In this document: piece after piece, positions 45,086-54,838 of the stretch
Layout of the letters: every line of letters begins with the position of its first letter
Position numbering within the stretch: position 1 is the stretch's first letter
Assembly (NCBI GenBank): GCA_964023275.1
Contig: OZ029922.1
Coordinates: forward strand, 1,198,741 to 1,262,740
Length of the DNA: 64,000 nt
Reading direction: 5' to 3'
Origin: Norana najaformis
Taxonomy: Eukaryota > Annelida > Clitellata > Crassiclitellata > Hormogastridae
Translations under genes and position numbers: made by a program
Notes under the pieces: generated by a model
What the model was told of the DNA's origin: nothing
The model's input: only the letters and a program-made list of their open reading frames with translations
The model's database searches: none

Positions 45086-45754
45086 ACTATTAATAATTAA
45101 ACTCATTGATGTCTAATATTTCAAGGCATTGCTCTTAAAAGTGTAGCTGGATAGAATCACATCGTAAACATGAATACACCGATTAAATGCAGTTTCAGTA
45201 TGTCAAACATTTGCATTTTAAATTAAATAGCTCACTTGTTTACACAGAATAGTTCGTAACTCCTCAGAAGCGTGTTCAAGAGGTCGAAGGATCAGTTACA
45301 TTACTGTACATTTCCATTACATTATTTATCTAAGGCGCAAATTCGACCACATCAATCTAACGCAGACACTCGTGTCTAACTCTCATTTATTGTTGTTCGT
45401 CGATGTTATTGTTCCGAAAGGCGCAGTGTATATACACCGTGACGGTTCCAGTCGAGTGAACAGAGTGTCAAAAGCAACTGCAGTTTCAAGTAATACGCAA
45501 GTGAAATTGTAAAAATTAATTAATGCCTTGCTCAGCCAATTAATAAGGCGAAGAAATCGATCTATGAAGCAAGTCTTAGTTGACTGTCGGAGAGTCAGAA
45601 GACTGTCTACTTTCATGGCTCAACGAGTCACAAGACCTTTATCGCCAATCGTATCGGAGTAAGTTGATAGTGCCTCGACGTTGAAACTGGAATAAAAATA
45701 ACATCTATCGATTTGTCATAGAGGAATCTATATATGTTCTCTAATTATAATCTC

Positions 45755-45895
45755 GTGATTTCGTAATCGTTATCATAATCTCGAGATTTCTACAGAGCCC
45801 AAAGAAAGCTAAGTCGTGGAAACTAGCTTATTCACAGGCGCTCAGTCAAAACAAAATTTATAGGAAAGTAGGATCAGCTTCGGTTAAGGTCAGAT
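45755..45895 (-). mobile_element. LINE 3'-end fragment, inverted
   Basis: CGTAATCGTTATCATAATCT, GAGATTTCTACAGAGCCC and TTATTCACAGGCGCTCAGTC match the same family. Confidence 0.65.
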
Positions 45896-46307
45896 TCGGT
45901 TACTTTGTCACAGAGGAACATATAACAAACAGCCCTTGAAGACTTGATTTGATATAGCGCCGGTAAATAAGTTGGTCTCTCTGACGCGGCTTTTCCGTGG
46001 CGCAGAGAAATTTTGGAGATTTACTTCTGCAGCATATTACATAGGTCCCTATAGCCTAATCTACTATTGCACAAAGGAATATGTAGTCTATCCTAATCCA
46101 ATAAAATCTGGCCTAACCTTATGTGATCTAATCTAGCCTAGCCTAATCTAATCTAATGTTACGTAAGAACTTTATATTGCGCCGATGTAAATATACCCAG
46201 GGCATCAATCAAAGGCGCGCCTATCCTCGAGGGAATGAGAGAGAGAGACACACACATAGAGAAAAGGAGCCAGGCAGACAGAGAGGCAGAAAGAGAGGCG
46301 TGCATAC

Positions 46308-48596
46308 CTAATTTGCTTTTTGTGAAGCTGTCTTCTCTTGACTGTTGACATCATTGAAGATATTGCCACTGCGATTGCCATCAATATCTCTGTCGCTATC
46401 ATTGCTGCTCGTTTCTTCCGTGTTACGTCTGGTGCTGTTTGTCGCAACCTCTCGTCTGGTGTTCCCAGGTGAATGTGGGATGCTGATTCTTCTCTTGGAT
46501 ACATCGCCGTCCGATGTTTTACCTTCATCGCTTCCGTCACCTGCATCAGCAGCATTGGAACTTAAAGAAACTGATGATTGTCCTTTGTCTTCTTTTGTCC
46601 TCTGATCTTCGCTGCTCTGGGAGAGGCGTTTGTTTTTTGTCTTCTGGATGCTTTCCTTTTCTTCTTCGTTCTGTGAAGATTCGCTTTCTTCAAAAGTCTT
46701 TTCTTTTCGCCCTCTGTTGATTTCTTCTTCTTCTTCGTCGTCGTCATCTCTAGAAACGTCTCTCTGATTCTTAGCCTCACGCTGGCCTCCCTTTGAACTT
46801 ACCGGCCTCGGCTTTGAACTGTCCGGCCTTCGCTTTGAACTGACCGCGGAGGACTTGCGATCGCCGCACAATCCCTTTTGATCTTTCTCTCTGTTAGCCG
46901 CCCCAGTCCTTCTGTTATCATCCGCTGCTGAAGAGGTTCTAGACTTTCTATCTGATTCTTCTTGTCTTCTTGCATCTGTTGACTTCGTTCTTTGTTGACC
47001 CGAGTATGCTGTGCTGTATTCAGCGGTGCGTGGTCGGCTGAGATACCGTGTGTATGCTTCGCACTCCTTGGGCGAATGAAAGCCTAGCAGAGCAATAGTG
47101 ATATTAGTAAGATTATTATGCTAATTAAGCAGTTAGAACCGAATCTGACCATACCTCCCGAACCTTCACAGCGCAGCCTAAGAGCTTCGCTGTGATCCGC
47201 ACATCTTTCTGGAATAAGTTGCCTAGCAACCTGCGACATAAGCTACTTGCTCTTTCATTGCCTCTTTTCCTTAAGCACTTGACAAGTATTCATTTCGATC
47301 GTGGTTTCGTTATGTCACGTCGGAAACTCCTCTGACGGGTTTCTGCTGCAGCGGTGCTAGATAAATTGTCAGTTGCAATTAAAATATGTGTACATTTCTG
47401 AATACCTGTTGCAACCCTGCCATTGTAATAGCACAATGCCATGACCAGTTAGCCGCACCGTTTCCGTGAGCAATCCCTGGCGGTATAGAAATTTGCAATT
47501 ACAATTACGATACGTGCATCACAGATACTGGTTTTTATTAAGCGCCTATGACTAGCTGGTTCCCACGACGTACCTTTTTTGGCTGCCAAAGAAATCCGGA
47601 GATTACGATTACGGTTACGGTAATGTAAAGGAGAACTTACCCAACTGTCGCTGCCTGGCCAGTAGGTTCCTGTACTGCATTTCCTTTTGTAGTTTCATAT
47701 CCGTTATGTCGTAGATCTTCGCCAAGCAGTACAGGTAATAGTTGTTTCCTTTGCGAAGGTCCAACTGATGGGCATGTGGCTGCCGGTTCGAATCCGTGTA
47801 GGGACTTACGTAGCCCTTACGCCGGCCCTGTCCCTGGGCTGAGGAGTGGAATGACTTTGGCCTGGCTGCTGAGGACGACGTCTTGCTCTTGTTCTTGCGC
47901 GGTGGTCTGGGTGATGCGGACTTTAAATCGGTCTCTTCGTCATCGGAGTGCATCGATGCGTGACTTGATTTTCGGAACTGTTCCTCTTCACTGGTTTTCT
48001 CGTCGATTAGTGTCCTTTGATGATGGCCTTCGTTCGACGATTTGACGCGTCGACTCTGTGTAGGACTTGGCGGCTTTTGTCCTGCGCCGTCCCTACGCTG
48101 TGGCTTCGACGATTTTGGCCTTGACTTATCGGGTCCTTCAGGTTGTGTTTCTCCATCACTCGAGGTCAAAGGTGGCTCGTATTTGATCCTCAGGGAGTTT
48201 GAGTGACGACTCCCTACTGAACTCGGAGGGCCTTGTGAGGATAAATGAACTGTCGAATCGCTTCCACCCTTTCTGCTTTTCTCTATGACACAGAATAGCA
48301 TTCGTTACTTAAGGCAATGCGATTAACGCAGTCAAATGTATGCATGTAAGTACAGTATGCAAGTAAATATGTATGTATGTATCTGTGTGTGTATGTATGC
48401 ATGATGTATGTATGTATGTATGTATTGTAATGCATTACATTGCCCTGTATTGTGTTGCTTGGGCTTGTATTGTATGGTAGCCTATAGACCTACATGTATA
48501 AATAACTAACCGCTTGACAAATTCAAGTTTAAGTTATACTGTTTAAAATGAGTTTGACACCGACCTGATTGATGTTTCCTTGTAGAACGATTGGAG
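46308..48596 (-). CDS. Uncharacterised charged, Ser-rich protein (5' incomplete)
   Basis: I do not recognise this gene. Three exons are inferred on the minus strand: 48596-48565 (32 nt), 48282-47641 and 47083-46308 (TAG); the phases agree (1, then 1). The second exon ends in a well-formed, probably folded segment (LRKGNNYYLYCLAKIYDITD, then MKLQKEMQYRNLLARQRQLG). It continues across the splice into FHSPKECEAYTRYLSRPR. This ~65-residue block is the only region likely to be conserved. The rest is disordered: RKGGSDSTVHLSSQ, SPRPPRKNKSKTS, an acidic run DDDDEEEEE, and many Ser/Lys. The stop TAG abuts a strong donor-like GTATGC, so an alternative 3' structure is possible. The start codon lies upstream of 48596 and was not found. 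Confidence 0.6.
47185..47395 (+). mobile_element. LINE C-terminal remnant inside the unknown gene's intron
   Basis: Contains TTTCTGGAATAAGTTGCCTA, CGACATAAG and GATCGTGGTTTCGTTATGTC, close to the remnant at 58605, and ends GCGGTGCTAGATAAATTGTC. It is opposite in sense to the host gene. Confidence 0.6.
47520..47625 (+). mobile_element. LINE 3'-end fragment
   Basis: TTTATTAAGCGCCTATGACT, GCTGGTTCCCACGACG and GGAGATTACGATTACGGTTA are a diverged copy of the ATTACG-tailed family. Confidence 0.5.
48365..48428 (+). repeat. (TATG)n microsatellite
   Basis: TATGTATGTATG runs with a GTGTGTG interruption. Confidence 0.85.
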
Positions 48597-48931
48597 CTGA
48601 AACAGATAAAGAGGCAGCTGAAGGAGTGAATTTTCAACTTAGGTAAGCGGTTAGCTTAATACCTTGCGTAAATGCATGAATCTGAGTTTTAAGACATGTT
48701 TACTAGAAAAAGAAGACCTGATCGAGAAATCCAACACTAACCTCATATTCAGAGAAAGTTGGACTGCGCTTCTGAAACAGCAAAAGCAAACGTTAATTGG
48801 CAGACACCATGCACTCTTTCCCTTGAAAGTAGTCTGGAAACGCCAGACACTAATATATACTCGAAACGCGTATAGACATCATCTGTCTGGCATTAAAGGA
48901 CAGTCTAATCTAATCTGATGATTTCTGTAAC

Positions 48932-49098
48932 CAGGGGCGTAGCAATAGGTTGTGCAGGTTGTGCAAAGCACAAGGGCCCAAGAGGCCAGGGGCCAACTGG
49001 GCCCCCAAGGAGCCAAGGCCCAGTTGCTCAATTACTTAAAGCAAAATACCCAAAGTTCAGTTTGCACAAGAGCCCTCGGAAGGCTAGCTACGCCACTG
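48932..49098 (+). mobile_element. hAT-type MITE, copy 3
   Basis: A 167-bp element with terminal inverted repeats CAGGGGCGTAGC and GCTACGCCACTG and an exact 8-bp duplication TCTGTAAC (48924-48931 and 49099-49106). It appears to have inserted into or beside an older TTAGA-tailed repeat that continues at 49107. Confidence 0.9.
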
Positions 49099-49106
49099 TC
49101 TGTAAC

Positions 49107-49290
49107 GTTTTAATAATAATGCACAAGGTTATCAATCGACGGTCGCTTCAAGTGAACCCGTAGCCAGAAGAAATCGTAATCCGTTGCAGAAGCCCCGTCG
49201 AAATCCAACAGGTTGCGGACACCAGAAGTCAAGCTACAATGGGTAAGCGAGTTGGAGCAGATGAGCCATAAGCTTTACTGTAGTCTTACG
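49107..49290 (-). mobile_element. TTAGA-family repeat, inverted, beside the hAT MITE
   Basis: CAAGGTTATCAATCGACGG, TCGCTTCAAGTGAACCCG, ATCCGTTGCAGAAGCCCCGT and GCTACAATGGGTAAGCGAGT. Its TCTAATC end lies at 48903-48917, so the MITE copy at 48932 splits it. Confidence 0.6.
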
Positions 49291-50157
49291 GCAGTTAAGA
49301 ATAATAAATCGTAGGCCTATACAAAATAGTCCGGCAATATGAGACATTGATTCCTTTGATACGAGCTGATGTTAATAAATGTCTTAGCAGCACAAGTGTC
49401 TACACTGAAAGCTTTCTGGCTTCAGAGGATTAGTATCTGCTCTTACCTGCGATTTCTCGCTCAGCTGATGGATATATTGCGTGCTAACAAATGCATTACT
49501 TTCTCAAATGCATTGTTATTCCAGTCAATTGCTCTCAGACTGCATAGATGCTATCTGAGTTTGGATAATGTTCACTGATTTGCGCTCCAAGAAGAATACT
49601 TGAGTTGCGGGATTTATTAGCGGAAAAATCTGCTAAAATCTTCAATACCCTGCATCGGGCTTTAGCACGAGTTCGCTTAAACAGAGCTACCTAAATCCAC
49701 TGTACGCATAAATTAACCACCTGTTACATAATACAGATGCCTGGTTGCTATTGGTTACGTCTCTCTGCGGATGAGGAGAGTACGCCGTCTGATCAATTTG
49801 CATACACGTATATAAGATGGCATATAGTAGCAAATGCATGTATATATATGCATATATGCATATATAGGTAGGCCTATATATGTGTGTGTGTGTGTGTGTT
49901 TATACTGAGTACGTGGAATTCAAAACAAACCTGTAAATTAGTAATATTATCTCGCATGCTACCAGAATTAGATGGGGTCGCATTTCAAGCCGGCGTTTCT
50001 AATTAGTAATTGAATGTGGATTATTTCGTGCTTGAGGACAGAGTCCTTTGCAGGCCTTTGAGACTGGTTTAATTAGATTGGTTTCATTATAGACCAGTTC
50101 AATTCTGGACCATGCTAAAATCGTGAAAGGCTGTCTAGTAGTTTTCAATGAGGATGA

Positions 50158-50216
50158 GGAACAGACAGACAACGGCAGACAACAAGACAGACAGACAGTC
50201 AGACGGACAGACAGAC
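50158..50216 (+). repeat. (ACAG)n microsatellite
   Basis: GACAGACAGACA runs, imperfect. Confidence 0.8.
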
Positions 50217-50544
50217 AATCCGAATAGGCTATTAGTCATTTGTAATTAGATTAGTTCTCGCACTGACAGACAATCAGAAAGAAAGATAAACATGCAGGCA
50301 GGCAGACAGATAAACACAAACACGGACACATATAGAGAGAAAAATTAGGAACAGCGAACACATGAAAACACATGAATTTCCACTGATTGAATATGCAGTA
50401 AACTGGGTTTTCGCTGTTTATAACAGCCAACCGTAATTCTTGGCAGAACTCCAAACAGTTTGAAGGCCAAGTCATTCCTATATGTATGTATTTGTAAGTA
50501 TAACATTCTGAGCAGGGCTTATGGGCTTATGGGCAGGAATTGAT

Positions 50545-50872
50545 CCAATTACCATGATTGCAATTGTATTGCCGCATCGATTCACTTCACCCAACACTTC
50601 ACCCCTTGCAATCTCTGCACAGGTCTTTCACTCAAAACTGAAAACATTCCACTTCCACAAATCCTACCCTGATTTATCACTCTCGCTGCCGAAAATTCTA
50701 AACACCGTCCACCATAGCCGTCTGACTGTCTGACTGCCTTACTCTTGGATCTGACCCTTACTGCCTAGCGGATTTGTTTTTTGCCTTAGCGCTCCAGAAT
50801 AAGCTGATTCCCGCGACTAAGCTTTAGTTGGGCGCTATAGAAATCTCGAGATTACGATTATTGTAAGCCTAC
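50545..50872 (+). mobile_element. Second 5'-truncated LINE 3' end, in tandem
   Basis: Repeats the last ~300 bp of the element at 50885: CTTGCAATCTCTGCACAGG, TCAAAACTGAAAACATTCC, then GGCGCTATAGAAATCTCGAG and ATTACGATTA. Same orientation, immediately upstream. Confidence 0.68.
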
Positions 50873-50884
50873 TGTATTGCAATT

Positions 50885-51562
50885 CACTATTCCTGAACAT
50901 AGGCTTCACCCAAATAAGCCGCCTTCAAGCCATCCAGAATGCTCTTGCTCGTGCTGTCATCAAAACCCCCAAACACCATCACATCACTCCTGTTCTTAAA
51001 TCACTACACTGGCTTAAAATACCAGAACGGAGTACAAAGTCCGATCACTTACCTACAACACACTTCAATCTTCCCAACCCTCCTACCTTCGTCAGTTATT
51101 TACAATACAACCGCTTCGCTCAACCCTAACACTTCTCCGCCCTCCCGTCACCTCATCCTGAAAATTTGGTAATCGCTCCATAGCCATAGCTGCCCCACCA
51201 CTCTGGAATAAACTCCCCCCAGAACTGCGACAGTTTTCTGACACATACAAACTCATTGATGCTCCACCGCTTGCAATTTCTGCGTCGGCCCTGCACTCAA
51301 AACTGAAAACATTCCTCTTTCACAGATCCTATCCTGACACCCCTTCTTACTCTTATCTCTCTCTGCTCTCCAGCCCCAAACATCATCCCCGTAGCTGCCA
51401 CGCTGTCTCTCCGTCTGACTTTTAGATCTTGACCTGGAAAAGAACCCTTTTGCCTAACGATTTTGTTTTGACTGAGCGCCTGTGAATAAGCAGGTCCCCG
51501 CGGCGCGGCATTCGTTGGGCGCTGTAGAAATCTCGGAATTACGATTACGATCGTGTCATAAT
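50885..51562 (+). mobile_element. 5'-truncated LINE (L2/CR1-like) with ATTACG tail
   Basis: Broken frames read ARAVIKTPKHHHITPVLKSL then HW, and later PLWNKLPPEL-like words (CCACTCTGGAATAAACTCC). These are the C-terminal signature of non-LTR reverse transcriptases of the L2/CR1 group. Frameshifts and stops show it is dead. The 3' end has TTTTGACTGAGCGCCTGTGA and finishes in ATTACGATTACGA. Confidence 0.72.
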
Positions 51563-52324
51563 CGTAAGTGAACACATAGGCCTATTTAACACTTCTTCGA
51601 GAAGACTCCCTAGAAGTCCGAAGTTGTTTATGCAGTTCTCAAAGTCCCTACACAGTACTATACTTTTGTAGGCCTACTGTACTGATATCCCCGCTTCAAG
51701 TACATAAAAACTAGAAACACGTACAGTGAAATGGAGTATTGGCGATAACTACTTAACAACTGAACGCCTAGTTCTCCGCAATTTGCCTAATTTTACTAGG
51801 AAAACTATAACTAGCTTGCACGTAAATGAAAATTGTAACAAACGGTGTCTGACTGCACTGTTAGCTTAACACTTACATAAATTTATGTCCAATTTGAAAG
51901 TACAGTCGTGGCAAAGAGCTCCAAACCGCAATCCTACAGCTCTAATGGCAACATGGTAGTCAACCAACAACACGTCCGACCATGCAGAGGTCCTCTGCAG
52001 TAGTCCCGTACTTTGCGCTGTACTGTATGTATCTATATGTATGTATCTCCGGCGCACATACATATACACGTGAGAGAAGCTTTTGATACAGTAGGCCGAG
52101 GCCTAGGTACGATGTATCACGCTGTTGCCTAGCACCTTCAAATCGAGTCGCAACAAGTGCGCGTTGTCGAATGTCACACTCAAACTTAGGCTCAGGACTG
52201 TATGTGCGCCTATAGTGATACACGTCTACTACGTATTAAAACCTATGCCAGAACTTAACGTGCAGCCCTACCATAGGCCATTTGATTAAGCGTTAAGCCT
52301 ACCCACAATATATATACCATAGCC

Positions 52325-52620
52325 TGTCGCAATGTGTGTGCGACACGGCGGTCTATCGGTAGCGCGCTTAATCTGCGATCTAACGGTTGCGGGTTCGAAT
52401 CGGCCGAGCGGACTCCGTGTAACGACCATAGACATGTTGTTTGCGCAGTCTGTCATCAAAGTAGTAAAATGCGGAAGGGGCCTAAGCTGATTAGTAAACG
52501 GCAAGTCCTGCGACGCACCAGCCCCATGTCCAGGACCTGGACACAGCCGGCTGAAGGGCGGAAAATGGGCGCCTCCCATACGTCGCACTTGGGACAAGGC
52601 GGGAGCTTCAAATAAATTTA
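52325..52620 (+). mobile_element. Second tRNA-derived SINE family
   Basis: Head GCGGTCTATCGGTAGCGCGC and GGTTGCGGGTTCGAATCGG give clear A and B boxes. The body has GGCAAGTCCTGCGACGCACC and CATGTCCAGGACCTGG. Related bodies are at 9600, 22135 and 32840 and at the window start. Confidence 0.7.
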
Positions 52621-53097
52621 GACCTGAATGACATGAAAAAAACGGACAGAAAGCACAGAACTGGGCAGTGAACTGCACAGCATTGTACCAGCCGCCGAGA
52701 AAGCCCGACAGCCCTTCACGTCAGGCACAATAGTCATTGATTTTTTGTTAATTAAATAAATAATTAATTTATATAGTGGACTTAGTTTCACCACATAATA
52801 ATCTTTAGGAAACAGAATGACTCGATATTTGTAACATTATTTAAAAAGAAACAGCATAAATCAAACTGTGGAAATGTATTATACGTGACGTTTGTACACG
52901 TGACAACAGAGACATCCTAAACCAGTCAGCGAGTCCCCTGTACTGAACAAATTCAGACTAAGAAGATTAACAACCACGAAGCTACTCACAGTTAATGCCA
53001 CTACCCGTCTCGAATCCGACACTTCTAATACACAGGCCTTAGACATACCTACACATATGCATACATACATACACACACTGTGCAAACATGTTTAAAC

Positions 53098-53312
53098 AGA
53101 AACATGGTAGCTGAATGGTTAGTGCACTGGCTTGTAACGTGGAGAGTACAGGTTCGAGCTTCCCCCGAGTCAGTTGCTACGTAAGGACCTTGAGCAAGTT
53201 CTTAACCCACAATTACTTTGTGCATCAGTTTCACATTTACTGACCTTGCATGCACAATAAAGCAAAATAATAATTATAATAATAATAATAAATAATAATA
53301 ATAATAATAGTA
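53098..53312 (+). mobile_element. tRNA-derived SINE with (AAT)n tail
   Basis: The best-preserved copy. It has an A-box-like GTAGCTGAATGGTTAGTGC, a B-box GGTTCGAGC, a body with GGACCTTGAGCAAGTTCTT, and a tail AATAAAGC followed by (AAT)n. Copies with the same body word occur near 12270, 16200, 22890 and 60645. Confidence 0.78.
53270..53312 (+). repeat. (AAT)n run forming the SINE tail
   Basis: ATAATAATAATA run attached to the SINE at 53098. Confidence 0.85.
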
Positions 53313-53844
53313 ATTTAAAAACAACAAAGACAACACAGAATGCAACACAGAATGACGTTAATCATAAAGAAGTTTTAGATGGTAAAACTTTTTAACCTTT
53401 AAATTTACACTTTTTAACCTTTAAATTTACTTTATTTAAGTACAGAAAAATACTTTTAAATTAACAAGCTAATCAACATTTTAATTAGGGCAAACATACT
53501 GAGCTCATTACCCTCTTGAGACTGCCCAAACTATTTGCTTCTAAATCTCAGAGTTTTATTTATAACTGCATTTTACAAAGCCACATTTTCCTATCAGTCC
53601 TAGGCATATCAATACAATTTTCTAAATTCGTGTAAATTATAATACTAAAATCAAACAAATCTGAGATACTGCCAAAAACTGAAACGTATTTTAAAAACTA
53701 TAAGAAGTTTTTAACCATCACAATCATAAGGAAAAATTAGACACACACCTACGCAAGTACAGCTAGCTTTTCAGATGCTTTCCATAAACATCCCAAGCAA
53801 AGTAAAGCTTGGGCAAGAACAGGAAGAAGACCTATCACTCAATC

Positions 53845-53940
53845 TATTGTAATCTCAAGATTTCTACAGTGCTCAACAAAAGCAAAGTTATAGGAACCAG
53901 CTTATTCACAGGCGCTCAGTCAAAACAAAATCTAACCACT
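53845..53940 (-). mobile_element. LINE 3'-end fragment, inverted
   Basis: GTAATCTCAAGATTTCTACA and CAGCTTATTCACAGGCGCTC match the same family, truncated after CAAAACAAAATC. Confidence 0.6.
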
Positions 53941-54227
53941 GAGAGGCAGCCAAGTGACTTCATGTTTCTTGGCCTCGGGGTATGAGGGTCAGTAACCAGT
54001 CCTTTCCCTCCCTGCCTGATCTTCCCACAGTTTACTCCTCATTTTGTAGCTGACTTTGGTAGGGAATGCAAATCAAGCAGAAATCTTAAAACACTTTTTT
54101 GCCGAGAGGATCGGCACACGCAGGCTAATCACTGGACTACCGTGCATCCATACCTTACCTTAACGTAACCACTTATTTATTATACATCTCTACCACCAAT
54201 TTATCTAATTTAAAAATCTATCTAATT

Positions 54228-54410
54228 AAACAGACCTAATGACTTCTATTGGCTGTTATCATAATGCAAAAGGGACCAGGCTGCTTCGAGATCATAGTCA
54301 AAAATCATAAACCATCTGGAGAAGCCCTGTCAAAATCCAACAGGTTGTGGAAACCAGAAGACAGGAGTTGAACTAGACTAATATGGTGGATAAGCAAGTT
54401 GCTATGTTTC
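54228..54410 (-). mobile_element. TTAGA-family repeat, inverted
   Basis: CCTAATGACTTCTATTGGCT, CATCTGGAGAAGCCCTGTCA, AAATCCAACAGGTTGTGG and GTGGATAAGCAAGTTGC match the family. Confidence 0.6.
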
Positions 54411-54838
54411 TATGTATATACATACACAAATGGGCCCCAGAGTTTGTTCCAAATCCTAAAGTAACACTGAAACTCATAAGCTAACACATCATAACGGGAA
54501 AGGTGCACCGGACAATTAACAAAATGTTGATTCCAGATTCTTCTTGTTCTTCTAGTTCTGCTTCTTTCATCATACGTGGTAAATACGAATCAAGATTGAG
54601 AAGCAGAGCGCAATTTACTGGAATCATCAACTGAATCATAGCTCCACTGAACAAAGAAGAAAACGATTCAGTTGCAACTGAACTCATGAAGCGATTCACA
54701 ATGCGTAAGTCATACACAATTTACACTGAATACAACTGAACAAAACAATTTGATTGCAACTGAACCCAAGATGTGGATTCACTGTAACTATAGCGCATAG
54801 ATAAACACAAAATTTGCAACCGGTACTCTCTAAGTCAT

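Larger units (their letters stand above)
44033..46307. other. Spacer between the second CABIT-like gene and the unknown gene
   Basis: Three microsatellites, the shared repeat at 44985, a LINE tail at 45755 and TCTAA-rich remains of the TTAGA-tailed family (46060-46215). No gene seen. Confidence 0.5.
48597..54838. other. Repeat-rich spacer
   Basis: Probably contains upstream exons of the unknown minus-strand gene, which I could not place. Identified contents: a hAT MITE, two TTAGA-family repeats, two truncated LINEs, three microsatellites, a SINE of each family, a LINE tail, and a ~20-bp direct duplication of TTTTTAACCTTTAAATTTAC at 53388-53430. Confidence 0.5.

Noticed and set aside
47776-48045. 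Plus-strand 89-residue frame
   Set aside because: Antisense of the middle exon of the unknown minus-strand gene; phase-consistent splicing supports the minus strand.
49786-49895. GTGTGTG and ATATGCATAT runs as a regulatory element
   Set aside because: Simple-sequence DNA without any supporting context.
52340-52420. A functional tRNA gene with good A and B boxes
   Set aside because: The acceptor stem does not pair by eye and the sequence continues into the second SINE family body.
52286-52678. Minus-strand 130-residue frame
   Set aside because: Lies across a SINE and carries no recognisable domain.
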